Below, piece by piece: positions 1 through 7,129 of a DNA stretch of 64,000 nt. Within the stretch, counting starts at the first letter, position 1. Every line of letters begins with the position of its first letter. The position numbers and the translations under genes were made by a program. Source of the DNA: Macellibacteroides fermentans (GTDB taxonomy: Bacteria; Bacteroidota; Bacteroidia; Bacteroidales; Tannerellaceae); NCBI RefSeq assembly GCF_013409575.1, contig NZ_JACCCY010000002.1:866001-930000 (forward strand), in the 5' to 3' direction. The notes beneath the pieces were generated by a model. The model was not told the DNA's origin, made no database searches, and saw nothing but the letters and a program-made list of their open reading frames with translations.

Positions 1-50
1 CCGATGTGAATTGGATTAAAAGAGCCGGGATATATTCCTGTTTGTTTCAT
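1..50 (-). CDS. nadD: Nicotinate-nucleotide adenylyltransferase, N-terminal fragment
   Basis: The reverse strand begins with ATG at 50 and reads MKQTGIYPGSFNPIHIG before the window edge. This is the classic N-terminus of NadD, whose GSFNPIHxGH segment binds nucleotide in the adenylyltransferase fold. The enzyme makes nicotinate adenine dinucleotide in NAD biosynthesis. It follows gmk on the same strand after a 114-bp gap, and a yicC-gmk-nadD order is common in Bacteroidales. Only 16 codons are visible, so the call rests on that motif and the gene order. Confidence 0.8.
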   Translation of the reverse strand, partial: MKQTGIYPGSFNPIHI

Positions 51-75
51 TATCAGTTGTTAATGCTGAATAAAG

Positions 76-147
76 ATAGGACTTTTATTCAAAAAAGTAC
101 TAACTTTTTGAACAAAAAGTCCTATGATTTATATTAAAAAGTCCTAT
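76..147. repeat. Inverted/direct repeat cluster between gmk and nadD
   Basis: AAAAAGTCCTAT occurs at 114-125 and again at 136-147, and its near-inverse ATAGGACTTTTA lies at 76-87. The outer copies can fold into an imperfect hairpin spanning about 76-125, with A/T-rich continuation on both arms. It lies between two co-directional genes and may be a weak terminator or processing signal. No function is established. Confidence 0.4.
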
Positions 148-164
148 TATTTTTTTGCCTTTTT

Positions 165-731
165 TCAATAATCTAAAAAGGCTTTGATAACCTGAAGCGT
201 TTCTGTTTTTGCATTTTCAAGATTATCATTAATTATCACTTTATCGAACTTGGAAGCAAAACTCATTTCAAATGAGGCTTTAGTCAGTCTGTTTTCAATT
301 ACATCCATACTGTCTGTTCCTCTTCCTACAAGACGGTCGCGCAGAGCTTCAATACTTGGTGGCTGGATAAAAATGGAAAGAGCTTTATCTCCGTAATAAT
401 TTTTAATATTACACCCTCCAACCACATCTACATCAAATACTACATTGTTCCCTTCGTTTAAAATCCGCTCGACTTCACTTTTCAGAGTTCCATAAAACTT
501 ATCGGTGTAAACTTCTTCGTATTCAAGAAATTCACCTTCGTTTATTTTTGCTCTGAATTGCTCTGGTGTGAGAAAATAATATTCCACACCGTCTTTTTCA
601 TTTCCTCTCGGAGACCTGCTGGTTGCCGAAATGGAAAAATGAAGATTTAAATTCTGTGTTAATAGATAATTAATTATGGTTGATTTGCCCGAGCCTGATG
701 GCGCAGAAAATATAACAAGTTTACCAGCCAT
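165..731 (-). CDS. gmk: Guanylate kinase
   Basis: Converts GMP and ATP to GDP and ADP in cytosolic purine salvage and dNTP supply. The 188-aa length is normal for the family. A P-loop PSGSGKST lies at residues 11-18, and the GMP-binding region SRSPRGNEKDGVEYYF follows at about residues 38-53. The start is ATG at 731, three bases downstream of the yicC stop, so the two genes are almost certainly cotranscribed, with nadD next. The gene looks intact. Confidence 0.97.
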   Translation of the reverse strand: MAGKLVIFSAPSGSGKSTIINYLLTQNLNLHFSISATSRSPRGNEKDGVEYYFLTPEQFRAKINEGEFLEYEEVYTDKFYGTLKSEVERILNEGNNVVFDVDVVGGCNIKNYYGDKALSIFIQPPSIEALRDRLVGRGTDSMDVIENRLTKASFEMSFASKFDKVIINDNLENAKTETLQVIKAFLDY

Positions 732-734
732 ATA

Positions 735-1607
735 TTATAAAACGTTTAATACTTGTTCCTTAATTTGTTCCAGTTCATCTTTCATCTGTACAACAATCTG
801 CTGCATTTCTGCATGGTTACTCTTTGATCCCAGAGTGTTTATTTCGCGGCCAATTTCCTGGGCTATAAATCCAAGTTTCTTTCCTTGTCCATGGCCATTG
901 TTCATGGTGCTTATAAAATACTTCAAATGATTGTCCAGTCTGTTTTTTTCTTCGTTAACATCCAGCTTTTCAATGTAATATATCATTTCTTGCTCAAACC
1001 TGTTGTTGTCTATTTCAACTCCGTTTAATTTAGCAATACTCTCACTGATGCGAGTTTTTATTTTTTCAATACGCTCTGCATCGAATTCACCAATACGATC
1101 CAGTAAAGAAGCAATGTTTCCTATTTTTTGTTCAAATAATTTCTGAAGCATGGCTCCTTCTTGTAGCCGGAATTCCTTAAGATGCTTGATTGCTTCTTTA
1201 ATTGTTTTCATCACTAACTCCCATTCGCTTTCATCAACTTCAGCAATGTCTGATTTGATTGCTTCAGGCAAACGTAATAAAGTTGTGAACCAATCAGCCG
1301 GAACCGGAATATTTAGTTTCTCAGAAACGTCCTTGATCTGATTATAGTAACTTTCAATTGCAGCAAGATTTATTTGTGTTGGAGTATCTTTACCAATATA
1401 TTCAATGAAGATAGAGAAGTCCACTTTACCACGTTCCACTTCCTGAAGCAATAAACTTCGTACCGCCATTTCTTTGTCCTTATAAATTCCAGGAATACGA
1501 GTGGAAAGATCCAGCTGTTTGCTGTTAAGTGCTTTCACTTCTACAGTTACTTTTTTGGAAGGAAGTTCGGCTGTAACTTTGCCAAACCCAGTCATAGATT
1601 GTATCAT
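735..1607 (-). CDS. yicC: YicC/YloC family endoribonuclease
   Basis: A 290-aa member of the YicC/YloC family, which members studied elsewhere show to be endoribonucleases. The N-terminus MIQSMTGFGK is the family signature, and the C-terminus carries the conserved segment with E-IGREINTLGSKS. I chose ATG 1607 over an upstream in-frame start at 1649. The family begins at MTGFG, and a TAACTTTG promoter element at 1625-1632 lies inside the longer version. It heads the yicC-gmk(-nadD) unit and is divergent from tsaB. Confidence 0.93.
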   Translation of the reverse strand: MIQSMTGFGKVTAELPSKKVTVEVKALNSKQLDLSTRIPGIYKDKEMAVRSLLLQEVERGKVDFSIFIEYIGKDTPTQINLAAIESYYNQIKDVSEKLNIPVPADWFTTLLRLPEAIKSDIAEVDESEWELVMKTIKEAIKHLKEFRLQEGAMLQKLFEQKIGNIASLLDRIGEFDAERIEKIKTRISESIAKLNGVEIDNNRFEQEMIYYIEKLDVNEEKNRLDNHLKYFISTMNNGHGQGKKLGFIAQEIGREINTLGSKSNHAEMQQIVVQMKDELEQIKEQVLNVL

Positions 1608-1624
1608 AGTTCTTAAACTTTGTG

Positions 1625-1632
1625 CAAAGTTA
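1625..1632 (-). promoter_or_regulatory. Putative yicC-gmk promoter (-7 element)
   Basis: Reads TAACTTTG on the minus strand, matching the Bacteroidota -7 consensus TAnnTTTG. An ATTG sits in the -33 region further upstream. Transcription would begin about 10 bases before the chosen yicC ATG, giving a very short leader. Confidence 0.6.
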
Positions 1633-1673
1633 CTTTTTATTTCTAACAATGATTGTTATACTGTATAAAAATG

Positions 1674-1681
1674 TAATTTTG
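1674..1681 (+). promoter_or_regulatory. Putative tsaB promoter (-7 element)
   Basis: TAATTTTG matches TAnnTTTG, with ATTG at 1652-1655 in the -33 region. It lies 19 bases before the tsaB ATG and back to back with the yicC promoter. Confidence 0.6.
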
Positions 1682-1700
1682 CACTTTAAAACTAGTAATT

Positions 1701-2393
1701 ATGTCATATATTTTAAATATCGAGACTTCGACTTCCGTTTGTTCAACAGCCTTGTGTCAAGACGGTAATGTTATATTTGCCAACAAATCAACCGAAGGTC
1801 CTTCTCATTCTGTTCTTTTAGGAACTTTTGTTGCAGAGGCTTTGGAGTTCATTAAAAATAATGAATTAAAATTAGATGCTGTAGCTGTAAGTAGTGGGCC
1901 CGGATCTTATACCGGTTTACGTATTGGTGTATCTATGGGGAAAGGCCTTTGTTTTGGCTATGGAATACCTTTAATAGCGGTTCCCACACTTAAAATAATC
2001 GCATCAAAAGCCATTTCATTAAATAATAAAGCGAATGAAACTCTGTATTGTGCGATGTTGGATGCCCGGCGTATGGAGGTATATGCATCCATATTTGATA
2101 GGGAATTGACTACTTGTCGTGAGACTGCTGCTGATATTATAACACCAGAAACTTACGAAGAATTTTTGAATAAGGGTCCTGTCTGCTTTTTTGGAAATGG
2201 AGCCGAAAAGTGTAAGACTGTAATTACACATCCCAATGCTATGTTTATGGATCAGATTTATCCATTGGCTGAAGATATGGCTTTATTGGCTGAAGATGCT
2301 TTTACTAAAGGAGAATTTAAGGATGTTGCCTATTTTGAGCCTTTTTATTTGAAAGATTTTGTTGCCACTGTAGCACGAAATAAGGTTTTTTAA
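1701..2393 (+). CDS. tsaB: tRNA threonylcarbamoyladenosine biosynthesis protein TsaB
   Basis: A 230-aa ASKHA-fold protein that partners TsaD and TsaE to install N6-threonylcarbamoyl on A37 of ANN-decoding tRNAs. The N-terminus ILNIETSTSVCSTAL and the SSGPGSYTGLRIGVSMGKGL segment at about residues 64-83 are diagnostic for TsaB. Length is normal. It is a single-gene unit between a divergent promoter and a strong terminator. Confidence 0.96.
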   Translation: MSYILNIETSTSVCSTALCQDGNVIFANKSTEGPSHSVLLGTFVAEALEFIKNNELKLDAVAVSSGPGSYTGLRIGVSMGKGLCFGYGIPLIAVPTLKIIASKAISLNNKANETLYCAMLDARRMEVYASIFDRELTTCRETAADIITPETYEEFLNKGPVCFFGNGAEKCKTVITHPNAMFMDQIYPLAEDMALLAEDAFTKGEFKDVAYFEPFYLKDFVATVARNKVF

Positions 2394-2395
2394 TT

Positions 2396-2451
2396 AATTC
2401 CTACATATAAAAAAAGCGGCCCGAAAGCCGCTTTTTTTATATGTAGGAATT
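2396..2451. terminator. Perfect 25-bp stem bidirectional terminator
   Basis: Arms 2396-2420 and 2427-2451 are exact reverse complements, with a six-base loop CCGAAA. The GC core GCGGC/GCCGC is flanked by A7 and T7 runs, so it can terminate transcription from both tsaB and the convergent decarboxylase operon. Confidence 0.93.
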
Positions 2452-2457
2452 AAGATA

Positions 2458-3618
2458 TTAACCTAAGAATCCCAAAAGAATACCTGCAGCAACTGCAGAG
2501 CCGATTACACCGGCTACATTTGGTCCCATTGCGTGCATCAACAAATAGTTAGTGGGGTCATACTCCAATCCAACAGTTTGTGAAATACGTGCAGAATCAG
2601 GAACTGCCGATACACCAGAATTTCCAATGAGTGGATTAATTTTATTACCTTGTTTAAGAAATAAATTAAAAAATTTCACAAAGAGGATTCCTGCGCAAGT
2701 TGCTATAACAAACGACAAAGCCCCTAAACCAAAAATTTTGATAGAGTTTACTGTGAGAAATTGTGTTGCCTGTGTTGAAGCACCAACAGTAATCCCTAAT
2801 AAAATAGTTATTGTGTCGATAAGTGGTCCTCTTGCGGTTTCTGCCAAACGACGTGTTACACCGCTTTCTTTTAATAAATTTCCGAAGAATAACATGCCAA
2901 GTAATGGTAAACCTGAAGGAACAAGAAAGCAGGTTAGTAGTAGACCAACAATAGGGAAAATAATTTTCTCTGTTGATGATACTACTCTTGGTGGTTTCAT
3001 TCGTATCAATCGCTCTTTTTGAGTAGTTAAAAGTCTCATAAAAGGAGGTTGAATAATAGGAACTAATGCCATATACGAGTATGCTGATACCGCAATTGCA
3101 CCCATTAAATTAGGGGCTAACTTAGATGAAAGGAAGATCGCAGTAGGACCATCAGCACCACCGATGATTCCAATTGCTCCTGCTTGATTAGGCTCAAAAC
3201 CCATTTGTAATGCAATTGTATAAGCTCCAAAAATACCGAATTGAGCAGCTGCACCAATGAGCATTAGTTTCGGATTGGAAATTAGCGCAGAGAAATCTGT
3301 CATAGCACCAATACCTAGAAAAATTAATGGAGGATACCATCCTTGCATTACACCTTGATAAAGAATGTTTAAGACAGATCCTTCCTCATAGATTCCAACT
3401 TGAAGACCAGCATCTTTAAATGGAATATTGCCAATTAAAATTCCAAAACCAATTGGAATTAACAGCATAGGCTCGAATTCATATTTGATTGCCAGGAAAA
3501 TAAACAACAGTCCAATCAAAATCATAATGAGATGACCGGGTGTTGCATTGTAAATACCTGTATATGAGAGAAACGTTTGGAGATTCTCTCCTAAAAATGA
3601 TATAAAACTTTCTTGCAT
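2458..3618 (-). CDS. Sodium-translocating decarboxylase beta subunit (OadB/MmdB type)
   Basis: A 386-aa polytopic inner-membrane protein and the Na+ channel subunit of biotin-dependent decarboxylases. It couples decarboxylation of carboxybiotin to Na+ export. About ten hydrophobic segments are visible, along with the family motif GGADGPTAIF, whose Asp is near residue 156. I chose ATG 3618. The longer frame starts with TTG at 3630 and would overlap the biotin carrier gene, whereas the ATG start leaves a 4-bp gap. It is the last gene of the operon, directly before the 25-bp terminator. Confidence 0.94.
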   Translation of the reverse strand: MQESFISFLGENLQTFLSYTGIYNATPGHLIMILIGLLFIFLAIKYEFEPMLLIPIGFGILIGNIPFKDAGLQVGIYEEGSVLNILYQGVMQGWYPPLIFLGIGAMTDFSALISNPKLMLIGAAAQFGIFGAYTIALQMGFEPNQAGAIGIIGGADGPTAIFLSSKLAPNLMGAIAVSAYSYMALVPIIQPPFMRLLTTQKERLIRMKPPRVVSSTEKIIFPIVGLLLTCFLVPSGLPLLGMLFFGNLLKESGVTRRLAETARGPLIDTITILLGITVGASTQATQFLTVNSIKIFGLGALSFVIATCAGILFVKFFNLFLKQGNKINPLIGNSGVSAVPDSARISQTVGLEYDPTNYLLMHAMGPNVAGVIGSAVAAGILLGFLG

Positions 3619-3622
3619 AACG

Positions 3623-4054
3623 TTACCCAATTACAACGATATCCGCGCCTTCCAGAACAGAATCACCTTTGTTTACTTTTACTTCTAAAATTTTACCATC
3701 TCTGTCTGCATTGATGTTATTTTCCATTTTCATGGCTTCAAGGACTGCTATCTTTTGTCCACGTTTAACAGTGTCACCCACCTTACAATCCAGACTTAAA
3801 ATAACACCTGGCAGGGGTGATTTCACTGCTCCGGCAGAACTACTAGTAACGGGACGCGATACTAGTGGGGCCCCATTTGCTGCAGTTGGTGCTTGAGCAG
3901 GTCTTTTTAATGTCACCATTTGTTTTTTTGCAGGTTTGTCCATCTGCACTTTGTAAGGAGTCCCATTTACCTCTACTTCAGCAAAATTGTCTTCGACATT
4001 GTTAACGGTAACATTGTAAACATTCCCGTTTATTGTATATTTAAACTGTTTCAT
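3623..4054 (-). CDS. Biotin carrier subunit (biotinyl-domain protein) of the decarboxylase
   Basis: A 143-aa protein that carries CO2 as carboxybiotin between the carboxyltransferase and the membrane beta subunit. An N-terminal strand-rich domain at residues 1-50 and an Ala/Pro-rich linker at about residues 51-78 precede the biotinyl domain. EAMKMENN places the biotinylated Lys at residue 109. It lies between the gamma-like and beta subunit genes, so it probably corresponds to MmdC. Confidence 0.94.
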   Translation of the reverse strand: MKQFKYTINGNVYNVTVNNVEDNFAEVEVNGTPYKVQMDKPAKKQMVTLKRPAQAPTAANGAPLVSRPVTSSSAGAVKSPLPGVILSLDCKVGDTVKRGQKIAVLEAMKMENNINADRDGKILEVKVNKGDSVLEGADIVVIG

Positions 4055-4078
4055 TGTTTATATTTCTTTTTATTGAAA

Positions 4079-4981
4079 TTATTTTCTTGGAATTTCACGC
4101 AGGCCGTAGAGTTTCGAACTCCATGGAGAGTAGTTTCTGGTAACTTTATGTATAGTTAAAACAGTGTTTTCAAGATCATGTACATCTTCTGTTACTTCAT
4201 ATAGTGCCGTCGCAATAGCTGCAAAAACTTCACCAGCCTCTTCTCCTGCTAGATCATCATTTTCAGCATTAATGGCTCCTGTTTTTGCCTTTTTTGCATT
4301 TCGTTTAGAAGCAGCGATGGATATTTTTCCCACTTGTTTGAATATGAGATATAATAATAATAATCCCATAAAAGTAACAGCCATTGCACTTACTGTCATT
4401 CCAATTCCAAAGGAATCATTTTGTTTGAAATTATCAATTTTCTCATTTGAATCAAGTGTAAGATTGTTTGTGCTGGGAGTTACTTTGGTAAGTTGCGCCC
4501 ATTCTTTTTCACCATCTATCAAACGACCATAACTTGTGTCTGCAATTTGACCTGCTGGAACTGTAACTTCATCAATTAATGTTTTACCATCTGCATCAAC
4601 AATGGCAATATAGTTATCCATATATGGATCAAGAACAAAGTTTACGTGAAATGTTCCTCTTCCAGGATTATTGTCAGCAAAAAAGAGAGTGTGTTGTCTT
4701 GGACGTATTTTTGTAAGAACATCACCTTTGGGAATCATATATTTTGTAAGATTGTTCTTGTCGTTAGTAATATAACAACCTTTCAAATCTACAGTCCCTG
4801 CAGAACTGTTAAACAGCTCAATCCAACCACTATGTTTTCCATAATCGTCAACATAATTATCTTCGTTGACAACTAATATTTCATTTATTCTTATGGATGT
4901 GGCACGTTGAGCATTAATTCCTAAAGAGAATAATGTTGCAAACAAAACCAGTATCCCTATTTTCTTTTTTATCATATTCAT
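4079..4981 (-). CDS. OadG-like gamma subunit with an N-terminal lamin-tail domain
   Basis: A 300-aa membrane protein. Residues 1-24 form a signal peptide ending in NAQ. Residues 27-170 resemble a lamin-tail domain (RINEILVVN, GWIELFN, LKGCYITND). One membrane segment at about 192-215, followed by a charged cytoplasmic tail, matches OadG-type gamma subunits, which anchor and assemble the sodium pump. Classical gamma subunits are only about 80-120 aa, so most of this protein is an added extracytoplasmic domain. Its position between the carboxyltransferase and biotin carrier genes supports the role; what the extra domain binds is unknown. Confidence 0.8.
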   Translation of the reverse strand: MNMIKKKIGILVLFATLFSLGINAQRATSIRINEILVVNEDNYVDDYGKHSGWIELFNSSAGTVDLKGCYITNDKNNLTKYMIPKGDVLTKIRPRQHTLFFADNNPGRGTFHVNFVLDPYMDNYIAIVDADGKTLIDEVTVPAGQIADTSYGRLIDGEKEWAQLTKVTPSTNNLTLDSNEKIDNFKQNDSFGIGMTVSAMAVTFMGLLLLYLIFKQVGKISIAASKRNAKKAKTGAINAENDDLAGEEAGEVFAAIATALYEVTEDVHDLENTVLTIHKVTRNYSPWSSKLYGLREIPRK

Positions 4982-4996
4982 CTCCTTTTTTATGAA

Positions 4997-6550
4997 TTAT
5001 AAAGGTAGATTATCATGTTTCTTTGCAGGGTTTGTCAACTTCTTAGTCTGAAGCTGCTGCAAAGCACGGATAATCCGGAAACGGGTGTTACGAGGCTCGA
5101 TAACATCATCAATATAGCCATATTGAGCTGCATTGTACGGATTTGCAAATGCTTTTTTATATTCCTCTTCTTTTTCAATCTGAGCTTTAGCGGGATCTTC
5201 TGCTGATGCAACTTCTTTCGCAAAGATAACTTCAACAGCACCACTTGGTCCCATTACTGCAATTTCAGCAGTTGGCCAAGCATAGTTCATGTCACCACGA
5301 AGATGTTTTGAACTCATCACGCAATAGGCTCCACCATACGATTTTCTTAAAGTTACAGTAACCTTAGGAACTGTGGCCTCTCCATAAGCATAAAGAAGTT
5401 TAGCTCCGTGAAGAATTACACCATTGTATTCCTGGCCTGTACCTGGTAAGAATCCCGGTACGTCAACCAACGTAACCAAAGGAATATTAAATGCATCACA
5501 GAAGCGAACGAAACGGGCTGCTTTACGTGAAGCGTTGCTATCAAGACAACCAGCCATTATTTTAGGTTGATTTGCAATTACACCAACAGACTGACCGTTG
5601 AAGCGGGCAAAACCAACAATAATGTTCTGAGCATAGTCCTTATGAACCTCAAGGAATTCGCCATTATCAATGATTGTACCAATCACTTCATACATGTCGT
5701 AAGGTTTATTAGGTTCATCAGGAATGATATCATTCAGTGCATCATCCAAACGATCGATAGGGTCGTTGCACTCCATAAGTGGGGCTTCTTCCAAGTTGTT
5801 TTGCGGCATATAGCTGATAAGTTGGCGAATCAATTTTAATCCGTCTTCTTCGTTATCAACTGCAAAGTGAGCAACACCAGATTTTGTAGTGTGAACACTA
5901 GCTCCACCCAATTGTTCTTGTGTAACATCTTCTCCAGTTACAGACTTAACAACCTTAGGACCTGTGAGGAACATATAGCTGGTACCTCTGGTCATGATAT
6001 TAAAGTCGGTCAATGCAGGAGAATAAACGGCTCCACCTGCGCATGGACCAAAAATTCCAGAAATCTGAGGAACAACGCCAGAAGCCAAAATATTACGCTG
6101 GAAAATTTCTGCATAACCTGCCAAGGCGTTTACACCCTCTTGAATACGAGCACCTCCAGAGTCATTCAATCCAATTACCGGTGCACCCATTTTCATTGCC
6201 TGGTCCATCACTTTACAGATTTTCATGGCCAATGATTCAGAAAGTGCTCCTCCAAATACAGTAAAATCCTGTGCATATATATATACAAGACGTCCATCTA
6301 TTGTTCCATATCCGGTAACAACACCATCTCCCAGAAATTTGGTGGCATCAATACCGAAATTGGTACAACGGTGCTGAACGAACATGTCGAATTCTTCAAA
6401 ACTACCTTCGTCAAGCAACATGGCAATTCTTTCACGGGCAGTATATTTACCTTTTTTGTGCTGAGATTCAATTCTCTTTTCTCCACCTCCGATACGAGCT
6501 TTTTCACGTAATTGAATCAGCTCTTTTACTTTTTCAAGTTGGTTACTCAT
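4997..6550 (-). CDS. mmdA: Methylmalonyl-CoA decarboxylase alpha subunit / acyl-CoA carboxyltransferase
   Basis: A 517-aa carboxyltransferase with the usual length and two crotonase-like halves. It transfers the carboxyl of methylmalonyl-CoA to biotin, yielding propionyl-Co[15 protein letters not shown] and [14 protein letters not shown] in the first half and [13 protein letters not shown] and [12 protein letters not shown] in the second half are family motifs that bind CoA and biotin. Gene order with the epimerase, biotin carrier and beta subunit indicates decarboxylase rather than propionyl-CoA carboxylase use. No biotin carboxylase gene is present here. Confidence 0.93.
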   Translation of the reverse strand: MSNQLEKVKELIQLREKARIGGGEKRIESQHKKGKYTARERIAMLLDEGSFEEFDMFVQHRCTNFGIDATKFLGDGVVTGYGTIDGRLVYIYAQDFTVFGGALSESLAMKICKVMDQAMKMGAPVIGLNDSGGARIQEGVNALAGYAEIFQRNILASGVVPQISGIFGPCAGGAVYSPALTDFNIMTRGTSYMFLTGPKVVKSVTGEDVTQEQLGGASVHTTKSGVAHFAVDNEEDGLKLIRQLISYMPQNNLEEAPLMECNDPIDRLDDALNDIIPDEPNKPYDMYEVIGTIIDNGEFLEVHKDYAQNIIVGFARFNGQSVGVIANQPKIMAGCLDSNASRKAARFVRFCDAFNIPLVTLVDVPGFLPGTGQEYNGVILHGAKLLYAYGEATVPKVTVTLRKSYGGAYCVMSSKHLRGDMNYAWPTAEIAVMGPSGAVEVIFAKEVASAEDPAKAQIEKEEEYKKAFANPYNAAQYGYIDDVIEPRNTRFRIIRALQQLQTKKLTNPAKKHDNLPL

Positions 6551-6585
6551 GTTTTTATATTTTGATATTAGAATAAAGTAATAAT

Positions 6586-6996
6586 TTATTTTTCAGGATG
6601 TTCGCAAAGTTCTGTGAGCACACTGCAAGTTGACTTTGGATGAAGAAATGCAATGTTCAGTCCTTCGGCACCACCTCTTGGAGCTTTGTCGATCAATTTA
6701 ACACCTTTAGCTTCCACTTCGGCCAATGCTTCAGCAACTGAAGGAACGGCAAATGCAATGTGATGAATACCTTCGCCTTTCTTTTCAATAAATTTAGCAA
6801 CTGCACTTTCTTCGCTTGTTGGTTCGAGTAATTCAATTTTAGTCTGGCCAACCATAAAAAAAGCTGTTTTTACTTTTTGATCTGCAACTTCTTCGATGTT
6901 ATAGCATTTCAAACCTAAAACTTGTTCGTAATAAGGCAAAGCCTCTTCAATACTTTTTACAGCAATACCTAAATGTTCAATATGCGTAATTTCCAT
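6586..6996 (-). CDS. mce: Methylmalonyl-CoA epimerase
   Basis: A 136-aa vicinal-oxygen-chelate protein that interconverts the R and S forms of methylmalonyl-CoA, linking the B12-dependent mutase to the decarboxylase. The first half has [10 protein letters not shown] and the second [10 protein letters not shown], the paired metal-binding strands of the fold. It is the first gene of the five-gene unit ending at 2458, and a promoter motif lies 37 bases upstream. Confidence 0.95.
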   Translation of the reverse strand: MEITHIEHLGIAVKSIEEALPYYEQVLGLKCYNIEEVADQKVKTAFFMVGQTKIELLEPTSEESAVAKFIEKKGEGIHHIAFAVPSVAEALAEVEAKGVKLIDKAPRGGAEGLNIAFLHPKSTCSVLTELCEHPEK

Positions 6997-7032
6997 GATA
7001 TAATAATATATTAAATGATTTTTTTATTGCTG

Positions 7033-7040
7033 CAAATGTA
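7033..7040 (-). promoter_or_regulatory. Putative promoter of the methylmalonyl-CoA decarboxylase operon
   Basis: Minus-strand TACATTTG matches the -7 consensus TAnnTTTG. It is the only clear element before mce, and the five genes behind it are separated by 35 bp or less, so one transcript probably covers them all. Confidence 0.55.
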
Positions 7041-7129
7041 CATTCTTTTTACACAATGGTGAAATATTTCTTTAATTTTATCTAATGAGATATCAATTCT
7101 GGCAGCATAGAAAAGAATAATTGGGATTT

